Position numbers and translations under genes: made by a program
Notes under the pieces: model-generated
The model's input: only the letters and a program-made list of their open reading frames with translations
What the model was told of the DNA's origin: nothing
The model's database searches: none
Part shown: in pieces, positions 41,852 through 52,983 of the stretch
Layout: each line of letters begins with the position of its first letter
How positions within the stretch are numbered: position 1 is the stretch's first letter
Assembly (NCBI GenBank): GCA_028641055.1
Contig: CM054061.1
Coordinates: 61,417,904 to 61,481,903 of the forward strand
Reading direction: 5' to 3'
DNA from: Alopecurus myosuroides
Lineage: Eukaryota > Streptophyta > Magnoliopsida > Poales > Poaceae
Length of the DNA: 64,000 nt

Positions 41852-43105
41852 GTAAGGAAGTGCAACGTTGTTTTCTGTTCTCACCTAAACTTTCAAGTTA
41901 GGATTTCACGTGTTTTGGGTTCTCTGTAGTACCTCAGGATTTTTGGTCTCGTTTTCCCGATGTTGCTTCAATATCATGTTCTTTTCAACATCCTTTTCGT
42001 CCATTGAACCTTGTTGTTGTTTTTCCACATCCTTTTTCATCTACCGGAGTCTAATCAAAACCTTCCAAATAATCTGCAGATGGGTCTCGACTACTATCCG
42101 CAGGTGGTTCGCATGACTCGCTGTGAGAGCACCGCCGGTTTTCCGGAGTTGCTGAGAGACATGGTTACCTTTCTGGGGTTCCATTGGGCACCAGAGTACC
42201 AGGTCTACGAGCACCAGCGAGAGTGTGACCAGACTTGCTACCGGGCTATCGTCTACATCCTGTCGGATGATGGCAGGAGCATTGCACACCAGTACGAGGC
42301 AGTAGGGTCCACAGTGGATAAGGCAGTGCAGCAGGCAGCGTACGTGAGTGTCACCGTTCTCCGTGCTGACTACTGGGGGTTTGATAAGTCCAGTTTTCGT
42401 CACATCCCCCGTGGTTACATCACGGCAGCGGGAGCTCACTTCACTATCCACCGTGACATGGATACCTACGAGACTGATAGCTCCAGGCTCCAGGTCACTG
42501 CCCAGTTTGCTAGTCACAGTGATGCCGTTGCTTCCGCACTTTCTCAGGAGTTAGCCTCAGTCAGGGAGCAGCTCCACCTTGCTCTCACTCGTCTGGCGAC
42601 GTACACCACAGACTTTGTTGGGGACGAGCGCTTCGCACGTGTCGTTCAGCCAGCTGGTCTTCCGTTGCCAGATGCTGGAGGTTACGAGCCGATCAGAGGC
42701 CCACTTCTCGATCTCGGAGCTGGTTACACAGGGATTCCCCGCTATGGAGCACAGGGATACGACGCTTTCCACTTCACCACACCGAGAGTTGCTCTCAGAG
42801 CAGTTCCTATCTACAGGGATCGTCGTGATACCTACTTCCGTGGGATTCCTCCTCACCGTATCTCTCGTCGTACTACTCACCGCCGTCCTGCGTGATGAGC
42901 ATGGGAGTACCTTTGTATCCATTACTAGCTGCGTCTAGTTTATCTTTTCGTTTTCGAACCATGTATTGGTCTGTTGGATATTCTGATGTATTTGAACATG
43001 TGATGATGTACCTGTTGGTTATCTATTCATGCGTCGGAATAATCTATCTTTCGGTTACCAAGTCTATCCTTTTCTGTTGTTGTGCTAAAATGAATTTCTG
43101 TTCAG
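41852..43105 (+). other. Candidate alternatively spliced leader intron of element B
   Basis: The donor TCTG|GTAAGG is at 41852. Acceptor 1, AATCTGCAG|, ends at 42079 directly before the ORF0 ATG, with a ctaat branch-like word upstream. Acceptor 2, TTCTGTTCAG|, ends at 43105 one base before the gag ATG, with a ctaaaat branch-like word upstream. Using acceptor 1 removes 228 bp and places ORF0 first. Using acceptor 2 removes 1254 bp including all of ORF0 and places gag first. All three signals are conserved in element C. Confidence 0.5.
42080..42895 (+). CDS. ORF0 of element B: putative dsRNA-binding-domain-like protein
   Basis: This intact 271-residue frame lies between the primer-binding site and gag. 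Residues about 21-97 follow the alpha-beta-beta-beta-alpha spacing of dsRNA-binding domains: a helix FPELLRDMVTFLG, then PEYQVYEHQRE, strands CYRAIVYILSDDG, then GSTVDKAVQQAAYVSVTVL as the second helix. The KKxAK lysines that grip RNA in classical domains are not conserved here. Residues about 145-175 form a likely coiled coil (SQELASVREQLHLALTRLA), and the last 35 residues are arginine-rich. The ATG follows a splice-acceptor-like CTGCAG directly. Element C keeps the same length with about 86% identity. Extra ORFs upstream of gag (orf0) are known in some plant gypsy elements. The function proposed here is inference. Confidence 0.7.
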   Translation: MGLDYYPQVVRMTRCESTAGFPELLRDMVTFLGFHWAPEYQVYEHQRECDQTCYRAIVYILSDDGRSIAHQYEAVGSTVDKAVQQAAYVSVTVLRADYWGFDKSSFRHIPRGYITAAGAHFTIHRDMDTYETDSSRLQVTAQFASHSDAVASALSQELASVREQLHLALTRLATYTTDFVGDERFARVVQPAGLPLPDAGGYEPIRGPLLDLGAGYTGIPRYGAQGYDAFHFTTPRVALRAVPIYRDRRDTYFRGIPPHRISRRTTHRRPA

Positions 43106-43106
43106 G

Positions 43107-46100
43107 ATGCCTCCAACCAGGAACAACCCGCCACCGCCACCACCAATGGGGGAGCTGTTGGCTCAGATGACCCAAGTGGTGACACAGATGGCCCAGATCC
43201 AGGCTAACCAGCAACACAACCAGAATGCTCCAAGGGTCACCATCAAGGACTTCCTCAGCTTGGGCCCAAAAGCTTTCGTGGCAACACGTGAGCCCCTGGA
43301 TGCTGATGACTGGATCCGTGACGTAGCAAGAGCTCTGGAGATAGCTCATGTTGCTGAAGAGGATAAGGTCAAGTACGCCACCTACCTACTGAAGGGTCAG
43401 GCAGCTACTTGGTGGGAGAACTACCAGGCCATGAGGGCTGGCTTTCCTATCAACTGGGGATGCTTCAGAGATGCCTTCCTGAAGCACCACATCCCGGATG
43501 GTCTCATGGAAAAGATGCGTGAGGAATTCTGCTCTCTCAGACAGGGCAAGCTGGACGTTCTCGGCTACCAGAACGAGTTCAATCGCCTCGCTCGGTACGC
43601 TGGTGACGAAGTGTCCACAGAAGCCAAGAAGATGGCAAGGTTCCGCCGAGGTTTTAACCCGGAACTGAAGTACGCTCTCACCAACATCAAGTGCAAGGAC
43701 TTCGTGGAGCTTGTGAACACCGCGCTCAATGAGGAGAATGGGCGCAAGGCGTTCGAGGAGTCGCGCAAGCACTCGCGTGAGGGTGGTTCCTCCTCCAACA
43801 TGACCACCCCTACGCAGAAGCGCCGCATCTGGGTGCCAAATGGTGCTGTCACTCGGGCTCCAAATGCCCAAGCTTCTCCAGGCTTTGGTCCCCGCCCACC
43901 CAACCCATCTCAGATGCAGGGTCAGAGGTTCCCGATGGGGCAGCCAAGGCCAGGTCCTTCTCGTATCGTCACTTGCTACAAGTGCAAGGAGACTGGACAC
44001 TATGCTGACAAGTGCACTCAGAAGCAGCTACCCCTACCTCCTCGCCCCAACACCAACCAGGCTATGGTTCGTGCTCCTCCGGCTAAAGCCTTCAACTCCA
44101 ACAATAGGCCTGTCGGGAGGAACGCGAGGGTGAACCATATCAAGGCCGACAAAGCCGAAGAGGCTGCTGACGTCGTTCTCGGTATATTACCCGTAAACTC
44201 AATTCCAGCTAAAGTGTTGTTTGATACTGGAGCATCGCATTCATTTGTGTCAAAGATTTTTGCAAAAGCATACAACCTAGTTCTGGTTCCGCTAAGCAAT
44301 CAAATGACTGTTCACTCTCCGGGACCGCAAATGTTGACTTCCAAGATAAGCATGGACAATGAGATCCTAATTGGAGGTCGTGTATTCCTGGCTTCACTCA
44401 TGTTGCTGGGAAATTCTGACATTGATGTCATTCTGGGTATGGATTGGTTGAAGACCCACAAAGCTAAAATTGACTGTGCTCAAAAGTCAATAACTCTCTC
44501 CCACACTTCAGGCCAGATAGTCTATTCTCCATATGGATCAACTTCTGCTCAGCTGTTCAGCCTTGATGCCAAACCCCTTCCGGCAATTGAAAATGTTCCG
44601 GTGGTTTGTGAGTTCCCTGACGTCTTTCCAGAAGAATTGCCAGGGATGCCTCCGGACAGAGCAGTTGAGTTCGTGATCGAGCTTGAGCCAGGTACTGCTC
44701 CAATCTCTAAGCATCCATACAAGATAGCTCCTCCTGAACTGAAATTGTTGAAGGAGCAAATCGATATGTATATGGACAAAGGTTTCATTCAGCCTAGTTC
44801 CTCCGCTTGGGGTTGCCCAACTCTGTTTGTTGCCAAGAAGGATCAAACTAAGAGACTCGTGGTTGACTATCGTCCACTCAACGAGAAAACCATCAAGAAC
44901 AAGTATCCACTTCCTCGTATCGATGATCTTTTTGATCAACTTGCTGGAGCCTCAATATTCTCAAAGTTGGACTTGAGGATGGGTTACCATCAGATAAAGA
45001 TCAGAAAGGAAGATATTCCTAAGACGGCTTTCACCACAAGGTACGGTCTATATGAATACACCGTCATGTCCTTTGGTCTCACCAATGCACCGGCGACCTT
45101 CTCAAGACTCATGAATTCTGTCTTCCATGAATACCTCGACAAGTTCGTTGTGGTATATCTTGATGACATTCTAGTCTACTCAAAATCCGAGGAAGAGCAT
45201 GGAGAACACCTTCGTCTCACTCTCATGAAACTTCGCGAGCATCGTCTGTATGCCAAGTTTTCCAAATGTGAGTTCTGGATTCCAGAAGTTGCATATCTTG
45301 GTCATATCATCTCTGCCAAAGGCATAGCCATTGACCCGGAAAAGGTTAAGGCAATTGTTGACTGGAAACCCCCTAAGACGGTGAAACAAGTTAGAAGCTT
45401 TCTTGGCTTGGCTAGCTATTGCCGTCGTTTCGTCCAAAACTTTTCCAAGATTGCTAAACCTCTCACTGATCTCACAAAGAAGGACAAAAAGTTCGTTTGG
45501 ACTCCACAATGTGATGAGAGTTTCAACCTCCTGAAGACTAAACTCACTTCCACACCTGTTCTGGTTGGCCCCGACACTACCAAACCTTTCCAGATATTCT
45601 GTGATGCATCTCTCCAAGGCTTAGGAGCAGTTCTTATGCAAGAACGTCAAGTTGTGGCTTATGCTTCACGTCAGTTGAACCCACATGAGCAAAACTATCC
45701 CACTCATGATCTTGAACTTGCAGCAGTTGTGTTTGCCCTCAAGAAATGGAGACAATACTTGTTGGGTAACAAAACTGAAATCTTTTCCGATCATAAGAGT
45801 CTGAAATACATCTTCACTCAGCCAGATCTGAACCTCAGGCAAAGGAGATGGATTGAGAAGATTAAAGACTTTGATCTCACCATTTCTTACACTCCAGGCA
45901 AGGCTAATGTTATGGCCGATGCTCTCAGTCGCAAATCCTATTGCAATAATCTCATGATCATGGAAAGCCAACCTCCACTTCATGAAGAATTCCAGAAGCT
46001 GAATCTTGGTCTTGTTCCTGAAGGATACCTTGCTAGCTTGACAGCCAGTCCAACTCTCGAGGACAAGATTCGTTCTGAACAACTTCGTGATAATGAAATC

Positions 46101-47495
46101 AAGAAGATTGTGGATCACATCAGGGAGGGCAATGATAAATTCAAGTCCTTCTCAATTGATGACAAGGGAACTGTGTTCTTCGAAGGACGCATTGCAGTCC
46201 CTCAGATTCAAAGTCTCAAGGATATCATTCTCAAGGAGGCTCATGAAACTCCTCTATCCATTCACCCTGGAAGTACAAAGATGTACCAGGATCTCAAGAC
46301 TCTGTATTGGTGGCCTGGCATGAAACGTGAAATTGCTCAATACGTTTCTGAATGCGACGTTTGTCAACGTGTTAAGGCAGTCCATCAGAAGACAGCAGGT
46401 CTACTCCAACCTCTGAAAATTCCTGAGTGGAAGTGGGACATGATTGAAATGGACTTCGTTACTGGGTTTCCAAAGTCCAAAAAGGGCAACGATGCAATCT
46501 TCGTTGTTATTGATCGTCTCACTAAGGTTGCTCACTTCTATGCTGTAAAGGAAACTATCTCAGCTAGCCAGTTAGCAGAGCTCTACACAGCAAAGGTTGT
46601 TCCCCTTCATGGTGTTCCATTGGAAATAAGCTCAGACCGTGGAAGTATTTTCACTTCTCATTTCTGGAAGAGCTTTCAAGAAGCTTTGGGCACTAAACTT
46701 CTGTTCAGCACAGCGTATCACCCTCAGTCTCAGGGGCAAGTCGAAAGAGTCAATCAGATTCTCGAGGATATGCTCAGAGCATGTGGTCTCTCCTTTGGCA
46801 TGAAATGGGAGGATTGCCTTCCATATGCTGAATTCTCCTACAACAACAGCTACCAGGCAAGCCTAGGCATGGCACCATTTGAGGCACTGTATGGTCGCAG
46901 ATGCAGGAGTCCAATCAATTGGTCTGGAGCTGGTGAACGTTCACTTTTAGGCCCTGACATTGTTAAGGAAGCCGAGGAGAAAGTTCGTATCATTCGTGAC
47001 AATCTCAGGATTGCTCAGTCTCGTCAGAAGAGCTATTATGATAGCAAGCACAGGGATATGGTCTATGCACCTGGTGATAAGGCATATCTCCGTGTAACTC
47101 CCCTCAGAGGCACTCATCGTTTTGGTGTGAAAGGAAAGCTTGCACCAAGATACATTGGCCCTTTCAACATCCTCTCAAGACGTGCAGAGAATGCTTATCG
47201 TCTTGAACTTCCAGAAAAACTTTCCAAAGTGCACGATGTGTTCCACGTGTCACAACTCAAGAAGTGTTTCAAAGATCCAGATCGTGCAGTTGATCATGAT
47301 TCCATTGAGCTGCAAGATGATCTATCTTATGAGGAGCACCCTATTCGTATTCTCGATGAGACCGAGCGTAAGACTCGCAACAAGAGCACCAAGTTCTTGA
47401 AAGTCCAATGGTCGCATCATTCCGATAAAGAGGCAACGTGGGAGACCGAAGAGGATCTTCGCAAGAAGTATCCGGACCTGTTCATTTCTCAGTAG
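43107..47495 (+). CDS. Gag-pol polyprotein of element B (chromovirus, 1462 aa, intact)
   Basis: A single frame encodes every enzyme of a Ty3/gypsy chromovirus. Gag comes first (about 45-260, with [14 protein letters not shown]), then a CCHC zinc knuckle C290-x2-C-x4-H-x4-C303. An aspartic protease active site DTGA is at 373-376. Reverse transcriptase follows, with [13 protein letters not shown] and catalytic YLDD at about 684-687. RNase H starts near [10 protein letters not shown] (D833). Integrase has a zinc-binding CDVC near 1083 and a catalytic core beginning with the Asp near 1116, with SSDRGS and QVERVN downstream. The GPF-like motif and [12 protein letters not shown] lead to a C-terminal chromodomain ending [20 protein letters not shown]. 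No stop or frameshift is present. Length equals that of element C, which supports the start. Confidence 0.96.
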   Translation: MPPTRNNPPPPPPMGELLAQMTQVVTQMAQIQANQQHNQNAPRVTIKDFLSLGPKAFVATREPLDADDWIRDVARALEIAHVAEEDKVKYATYLLKGQAATWWENYQAMRAGFPINWGCFRDAFLKHHIPDGLMEKMREEFCSLRQGKLDVLGYQNEFNRLARYAGDEVSTEAKKMARFRRGFNPELKYALTNIKCKDFVELVNTALNEENGRKAFEESRKHSREGGSSSNMTTPTQKRRIWVPNGAVTRAPNAQASPGFGPRPPNPSQMQGQRFPMGQPRPGPSRIVTCYKCKETGHYADKCTQKQLPLPPRPNTNQAMVRAPPAKAFNSNNRPVGRNARVNHIKADKAEEAADVVLGILPVNSIPAKVLFDTGASHSFVSKIFAKAYNLVLVPLSNQMTVHSPGPQMLTSKISMDNEILIGGRVFLASLMLLGNSDIDVILGMDWLKTHKAKIDCAQKSITLSHTSGQIVYSPYGSTSAQLFSLDAKPLPAIENVPVVCEFPDVFPEELPGMPPDRAVEFVIELEPGTAPISKHPYKIAPPELKLLKEQIDMYMDKGFIQPSSSAWGCPTLFVAKKDQTKRLVVDYRPLNEKTIKNKYPLPRIDDLFDQLAGASIFSKLDLRMGYHQIKIRKEDIPKTAFTTRYGLYEYTVMSFGLTNAPATFSRLMNSVFHEYLDKFVVVYLDDILVYSKSEEEHGEHLRLTLMKLREHRLYAKFSKCEFWIPEVAYLGHIISAKGIAIDPEKVKAIVDWKPPKTVKQVRSFLGLASYCRRFVQNFSKIAKPLTDLTKKDKKFVWTPQCDESFNLLKTKLTSTPVLVGPDTTKPFQIFCDASLQGLGAVLMQERQVVAYASRQLNPHEQNYPTHDLELAAVVFALKKWRQYLLGNKTEIFSDHKSLKYIFTQPDLNLRQRRWIEKIKDFDLTISYTPGKANVMADALSRKSYCNNLMIMESQPPLHEEFQKLNLGLVPEGYLASLTASPTLEDKIRSEQLRDNEIKKIVDHIREGNDKFKSFSIDDKGTVFFEGRIAVPQIQSLKDIILKEAHETPLSIHPGSTKMYQDLKTLYWWPGMKREIAQYVSECDVCQRVKAVHQKTAGLLQPLKIPEWKWDMIEMDFVTGFPKSKKGNDAIFVVIDRLTKVAHFYAVKETISASQLAELYTAKVVPLHGVPLEISSDRGSIFTSHFWKSFQEALGTKLLFSTAYHPQSQGQVERVNQILEDMLRACGLSFGMKWEDCLPYAEFSYNNSYQASLGMAPFEALYGRRCRSPINWSGAGERSLLGPDIVKEAEEKVRIIRDNLRIAQSRQKSYYDSKHRDMVYAPGDKAYLRVTPLRGTHRFGVKGKLAPRYIGPFNILSRRAENAYRLELPEKLSKVHDVFHVSQLKKCFKDPDRAVDHDSIELQDDLSYEEHPIRILDETERKTRNKSTKFLKVQWSHHSDKEATWETEEDLRKKYPDLFISQ

Positions 47496-47520
47496 GGAAT
47501 CTCGGGGCGCGATTCCTTCA

Positions 47521-47530
47521 AGGGGGGGCG
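47521..47530 (+). other. Polypurine tract of element B
   Basis: AGGGGGGGCG ends three bases before the 3' LTR start and lies 26 bp after the polyprotein stop. Confidence 0.85.
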
Positions 47531-48367
47531 TTTTGTAACATCCCAAGTATGAAAATACCCCTAGAATGCTTTGTTCTTTGTTTTATTTCAAGCAATGCAT
47601 CATGTCATCATGTTTACTTATTGTTTGCATTTGTTTTCCATCTGTTTTATTCTGTTTTCACAACTCAAATTCAAACCTTTTTCAAACATGGTTTCATACT
47701 TGCTCTGTTACAACCTTTGGAACCAAAATAACAAACAAAAGCAACCCTTTTATTCCTTGTTTTCACTTATGAAATTGTTTCCTCAAATCATTCCTTTTAA
47801 TTCCACCAATTAAATTCAAACCATTTCCAAATTCTCAAATCAGTACCCTTTTGGGAAACCATAAAAATCACCAAACTTTTCTACCCTCTAAATCATTCTA
47901 AAACCCTAGGGGTAACCCTATTTTTGTTATTCATGTTTTATCAAGATTTTATTAACCTCAAATCCCCTATTTTGAATTCAAACACAAACCACAATTTTAA
48001 ATTTCAATTTTTGAAAACCAAGTTTACAATGTGGTTTCTAATTGTTTAAAAAGCTTAACTTAATTTTTCTATAATTTTTCTCAAATAAATCCTTAACAGA
48101 TTTCTTCCAAAAGCAAAAGTACAAAAAAAAATATAAACAGAAAAAGAAAAACGCAGCTAACTAGCGCGCGCGCAGCAGCTAACCTAAGCCCAGCCCAACT
48201 AGCCTACCCCGCGCGCGCCCAGCCCGTCTTAAACGCACCGTACCGCTTCGAGCTGCGCTGAGATTCGTGCCTGCCCTCTCCTGCTTCTTCTATCAGTACG
48301 GCAGCCATCGGGAGACGCCACCGCGACAACTGCGCCGCCGTCCGACAGCTCTGTGGGTTTCAGCGCC

Positions 48368-48373
48368 TATAAG
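48368..48373 (+). promoter_or_regulatory. TATA box, 3' LTR of element B
   Basis: TATAAG lies in the setting gcgcctataagtacc, identical in its core to the TATA region of element C (56076-56081) and different from the 5' LTR of the same element. Confidence 0.6.
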
Positions 48374-48603
48374 TACCCCCTTGGCACCTGGCAGGTGCCC
48401 TAGGCTCCTAGGGTTCCTCCCATCCCATCGCAGCGCCGCAATTTCGCCACCACCTCGAGCTGTCCACCTCTCTGCAAATCCCGCCGCCGTCGACCTCTGA
48501 AAATCTTCATGGCGCCGCCGCGTCCATCACCCACCTAGCCACCTCTGCCCAAGTATCACCTCGCCACCCTCTCCTCTCTCTTCTGTGCCCCAAATCGTCC
48601 CGG

Positions 48604-48693
48604 GTAAGCCTCCAGATCGCCGCCGCGTTTCTCTCCTATCTCCGGCCACCGCGCCACGTTTCTCTGAACTTGCTCTCCTCGTCGGCGTTGCAG
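48604..48693 (+). other. Candidate LTR intron 1 (3' LTR, element B)
   Basis: Donor CGG|GTAAGCC and acceptor GTTGCAG| are 90 bp apart, as in the 5' LTR. The following exon (48694-48865) is 172 bp, also as in the 5' LTR, and ends at GGCG|GTGAGC. Confidence 0.45.
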
Positions 48694-49077
48694 TAATCCG
48701 TCGCTCCAATTGGGAGCTGGAATCGAACTGCCGTGACCTCCTCGACGTTTGAAACACCGTAGCAGCTGCAGGGAACCACCAGGAGCTCGCCGCCGTCCAC
48801 GTCTTCTCCGCACCGCCGTCAGCCAACGTCATCGCCGTCGAGCCTCTGCCCCTCTACAAACGGCGGTGAGCAACGATCACGTCCCCTTCCTCCTTGCATC
48901 TGGTCCGCGTGCATCTGCAACGCGCCCACGCATCCATCTGTTCGAGCGCCGCCGTGCAATCGTCGCCGGCGAGCTCCTCGTCTGTCGCCGCGCATGTTTT
49001 CGTCAGAAAGTTCAGAGTTTCGAACTGAAACTATATCCTCTCCGCGTCGCCTCCTCTGTCAGCTGAACGCGAACACC

Positions 49078-49147
49078 GCAGTGGTACTGAACCTTTGCGC
49101 GCTACGCCTGGGCACGGGTTCGAGTCCCGGAAGCCACAAACTTTTTT
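49078..49147 (+). other. tRNA-like segment with perfect B-box (3' LTR, element B)
   Basis: The B-box GGTTCGAGTCC is at 49117-49127 and a six-T run is at 49142-49147. The sequence is otherwise identical to the 5' LTR copy. Confidence 0.6.
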
Positions 49148-49985
49148 GGGGATTTCTCCCCCACGCTGAGCCCCACCAGGCAGTGGCACTGGAGGCCACG
49201 CCAGCGTGTGCGCCACGCTGGCCCCTCTGGCCCACTGCGCAGTGGCAGTGGGTAGATAGACCCTGAGTAACAAATGTTTTCTGCGATTTTCAGAAATTCC
49301 AAATTCTTTTTAAATAACAGAATTAATTCAAAACTTTAAAATTCAATATCTCTCATTTTATAAATCCAATAAATATAAACTTGATGTCTATTCTGATCCA
49401 AATTTTATAAACTTTCCAAATATGCAATTTGTGTTCTGTTTTGAATTTTCAAAATGCAATCTAAATTCAAATTCAAATAATTCAAATGCAATTTGAAATA
49501 ATTCATAACTAATTCATACTGTTTTCAAATAATACAAATAAAATATGTTTTTCACACCTTTTTGAATGCTCTATTCAAATATAAATTTTGTTTTCTGGTT
49601 TGAACAATTTAAATTGTCTAAACTATTTAATTCTCGTTTAATTCAATTAAAAATTGTTTAAAATTGTTTAATTCATAACTAATTAATCCAAAGTCCAATT
49701 TCAAATTGTGAAACATGTAATCCAACTAAAATTTGATAAACTTTTCAAATATAAAATTTGTAAATTGTTTTGCACACTTTAACTTGATGATAACAACATC
49801 TACTTGTGTGCCATGTTAAGTAACAAAATTCCAAATTTGATAAATGCCTTTCTAAATTGTTAATTATCATTCTAATTGCATTTAAAGTGTTATGTTATTG
49901 TTATTCATCATGCATGCATCATACTAATTCAACTACACCTAATGCTTAGTGATAGAACAATTAATCCAACTCCAAACATGGGCTT

Positions 49986-50009
49986 CCATATGCACCCCTT
50001 TGCATATGG
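49986..50009. other. Conserved LTR hairpin (3' LTR, element B)
   Basis: Nine-bp arms CCATATGCA and TGCATATGG flank a CCCCTT loop. The loop has changed relative to the 5' LTR (CCCTTT) while the arms have not. Confidence 0.8.
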
Positions 50010-50154
50010 AATCCATTTAAATTTGTGTTTCACGTCAAGCAAGTTATTTTGGTGCATCTATTAAACATGACATGCATCATCCAATGTTTGTGCACCTATG
50101 CCATGTATTGATTGCCTGTCTTCCTTCGTTGTTGTTTTGCTTCTTCTCGGTTAG

Positions 50155-50229
50155 ACGACGACGTTGGTACCGACGAGCCTTACGACACCACTACTCAGGA
50201 CCTAGCCCAGTACGAGGCTGAGCTGCCAG
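50155..50229 (+). other. Candidate LTR exon A (3' LTR, element B)
   Basis: These 75 bp encode the same peptide as in the 5' LTR, between ctcggttag and the GC donor CCAG|GCAAGT. One T fewer in the upstream pyrimidine tract shifts any unspliced upstream frame but does not affect the spliced one. Confidence 0.5.
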
Positions 50230-50529
50230 GCAAGTTATCACTCACATGAATCATTGAGTTCCTTTCCACACTTGTTGTCGATACTATCTTTTTGTCTACT
50301 AGTGCTAGCCCTATGTATCGTTGCTTGTTCTCCGAACCCATCACATGATACCTTGAGCCATGATATTGCCACCACCTCCATACCCATAGCCTTTGCTTGT
50401 GCCTTAGTATTATCTAGCATGCTTAGGGTTGCTTTTACTCGAGTCTGTTGTCGGTTACTACTGTTGCTATCTTATTATCTTGTACCGGGGCTCGTTATTA
50501 ATCAATCAATCCCGTTAATTGCTAATGGT

Positions 50530-51065
50530 AATAATAATTTGATGATAAGGCACCGGCAGGAGGCCCATGAGTGGTTTTGGAGCCTGCTAGTGTCGACCCT
50601 AATAGGAAAAGGGTCTTGTCTACTGATCCATGATGAGCGCACTACCCGCACTTGGGAAGCGAGTATGGGCGCCCCCCTCAACTTGACCTGATTCGCATCT
50701 CGTCCAAATCGCCTCATTTAGTTCGTGTTTTCCATTTGCCGCATGCATGTTTTTGCGAGCCCAGCGCAGGGTGGAACTTTTGTAGTCGGCATATAGGGGG
50801 ACACGTTCTTAGAGTGCTATGAGGGTCCATTTTCTTCTGGGCTCGATTAGCCGTGCGCCCAAGGTGCTTTGGGCTTGATGCGGAGAATGGTTGGTTGTGT
50901 AGAGTACCCCGCTTGGTGGGTTAGCTTCCCATCTGGCGGGTTATTCTTGAGTGTACGGCCAAATTGGTGCAACCCTGCAGGGATAATCTTCTCGAGAAGC
51001 CGTGTTTTCCGCGGTTATGGATTACTTGGTGAAAGTACTGGCTAACAAGTACTCAGGACAACTTC
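50530..51065 (+). repeat. Conserved LTR core block (3' LTR, element B)
   Basis: This is the second copy within element B. Almost no differences from 40235-40770 are visible. Confidence 0.8.
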
Positions 51066-51451
51066 AACATAATGATCAATCATGTTTCACTCAATGATTA
51101 ATAATTTGACTAGTAATAGGTTATTCACACAATAACTTGATTCACCTTATTACAACGGTGTGAGTTATCCTCGGATTGCTTCTTTGGTTAAGGGGCGAGA
51201 TCCAGGATGGGTTTGGTTGAAGTTATCTTTCAGTTGGTTACAATCCTCGATCTTATCTTTTCTGTTAGCCGGAACTTGTAGTTACATTCTGTAGTTGTTT
51301 AGAGCAGCCAGCAGCAACTTTTATATCATCCCTTCCTTCCGTTGATCCCAAGCATCTATGCTTGTGTTGACGGGTAACTCCTTGATGAACTGTGAGTCTT
51401 GCTTGCCAGTACTTGGATGTACTGACCCCGTTGGGGCTGTGGTTTACGCAG

Positions 51452-51522
51452 AGTACTACTACGACTACGATGCTTCCCAGGACGGCTACTTTGTGGAGTT
51501 CGATGACGCTGCAGACGAGTAG
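51452..51522 (+). other. Candidate LTR exon B with stop codon (3' LTR, element B)
   Basis: After the acceptor ggtttacgcag the peptide is EYYYDYDASQDGYFVEFDDA then ADE-stop. It differs from the 5' LTR by one conservative residue change (Thr to Ser) and one silent change. Confidence 0.5.
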
Positions 51523-51999
51523 TTAGCTGGACCAGGGCAGGATCCAGACCTACGTGGATGGGCTTCGTTTTCCTTTATGTTCTCAGGCTTCTTAAGCCAT
51601 GGATTTTGTCTGTACTCAGACCCCTTTGATTGCTTCCGCTGTTGTAATGGATGATATGTTGGGACATGTGTCCTCTGGATGACTGTATTCGATATTTTCT
51701 GCCTTAGTGAAGGCCAGTTGCACTTGTTTCATTCTTTTGTGTCTTAGAGACATTCTGTGTTATCATTCGTACCAAACTGTTGACGTACCGTGCGTGTTTG
51801 ATTATGAAGTACGTCGACAGTAGTGCCTTTAGGTTCCTAGCGGATAGTTTACCTCGACGGTGGAAGCAGGGCTTGTGTTGTCGCGCATAAGCGCAGGCCT
51901 ACCAGGAAGCTGGGACGTGGGAGCAGTTATGCCCCATAATCCAAGCACCTGACTTCCAGTTCGTACGAGGAGTATCCTCTAGAAACCCAGGGTGCGACA

Positions 52000-52431
52000 T
52001 AATCCACCCTCAGGTTCTCATCCGAACCCCCTTAGGTATTAAGTTGCAAGCAACGCATAATTGCATTAAACAAAGTGTGTAATGTAAGCAATGATTATAC
52101 ACGCGGGTACTCTCACCGCTGTTTTCTCCCTAATGACAACAGCACATCCTCCCCCTTCAGGTTTCTGTCACTCGAGCAAGGCAACAAGGAGGGATGAACC
52201 CACTATCAAGCATAAGTACTCCCTCTTGGAGTCACTAGCAACTACTTGGCCAGAGCAACCACTAGCAACAGAAAGCATGCAAGATCATAAATAGCATATG
52301 CAATAAAGACTATAATCAACTTGGCATAAGGTCAATATTCATCGGATACCAGCAAACACAGCATATAGAATTACATAAGATCAATCTCGATCGTGATAGG
52401 CAGCTCACGGGATCTAAACATGGAGGCATAT
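52000..52431 (-). repeat. Athila-like element, 5' LTR (part 2, between elements B and C)
   Basis: The Athila LTR resumes after the TSD of element B and matches 31445-31876 closely. It is then cut by element C at catat (52427-52431, the presumed target duplication, whose partner is outside the window). Confidence 0.88.
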
Positions 52432-52912
52432 TGTCGCACCCTGACTTCCTAGGGGATACTCATCGGGCCGAACTGGATAGCAGATGCTTGGATTATGGGG
52501 CATAAATGCTCCCACGTCCCAGCTTCCTGGTAGGCCTGCGCTTATGCGCGACAACACAAGCCCTGCTATTCCATCGTCGATGTAAACTATCCACTAGAGA
52601 TCAAAGGCACTACTGTCGACGTACTTCATACCAATCACACATGGTACGTCAACAGCGTTGAACGAATGATAATCACAACACATCTCTAAGACACAAAAGA
52701 GTGAAATAAGGTTGCAAATGGCCTTCACTAAGGCAGAGATAGCAAATACAGTCATCCAGAGGACACATGTCCCAACATAGCATTCATTACATCAGCGGAA
52801 GCAAACAAGGCGTCTGAGTACAGACAAATCCAACAGGCTTAAGAAGCCGGAGAAAATAAAGAAGACGAAGCCCATCCACGTAGGTCCTGGATCCTGCCCG
52901 GGGGCCAGCTAT

Positions 52913-52983
52913 CTACTCGTCTGCAGTCTCGTCAAACTCCACGAAGTAGCCATCCTGGTGGTCATCGTAGCCGTAGTCGTAGT
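52913..52983 (-). other. Candidate LTR exon B with stop codon (element C)
   Basis: After the acceptor GGTTTACGCAG the minus strand reads YDYGYDDHQDGYFVEFDETA then DE-stop (52915-52913). The frame, acidic/tyrosine-rich character and ending match element B. In the 5' LTR copy (63233-63303) the only change is a silent GAC to GAT. Confidence 0.5.

Larger units (their letters stand above)
37234..51999 (+). mobile_element. Element B: complete chromovirus-type Ty3/gypsy retrotransposon (14.8 kb)
   Basis: The element has two LTRs of about 4.47 kb, a perfect TSD taatc (37229-37233 and 52000-52004), a primer-binding site, an extra ORF, one uninterrupted polyprotein with a C-terminal chromodomain, and a polypurine tract. 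The undisturbed target site is visible in the sister Athila LTR near 31440. Everything needed for an autonomous element appears intact. The order PR-RT-RH-INT plus chromodomain and the long LTRs suggest the Tekay/Del lineage. Confidence 0.95.
47534..51999 (+). repeat. Element B, 3' LTR (4466 bp)
   Basis: It begins TGTAACATCCC, ends GGTGCGACA and is followed by the TSD. It has the same internal order as the 5' LTR. The block at about 48128-48648 differs strongly from its counterpart, while the sequence on both sides is nearly identical. Confidence 0.95.

Noticed and set aside
43386..44000. 204-codon open frame antisense to gag in element B (and its mirror at 60456-61070)
   Set aside because: It is the complement of a well-supported gag frame with strong codon bias, and it has no motifs of its own. 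Its conservation follows from gag.
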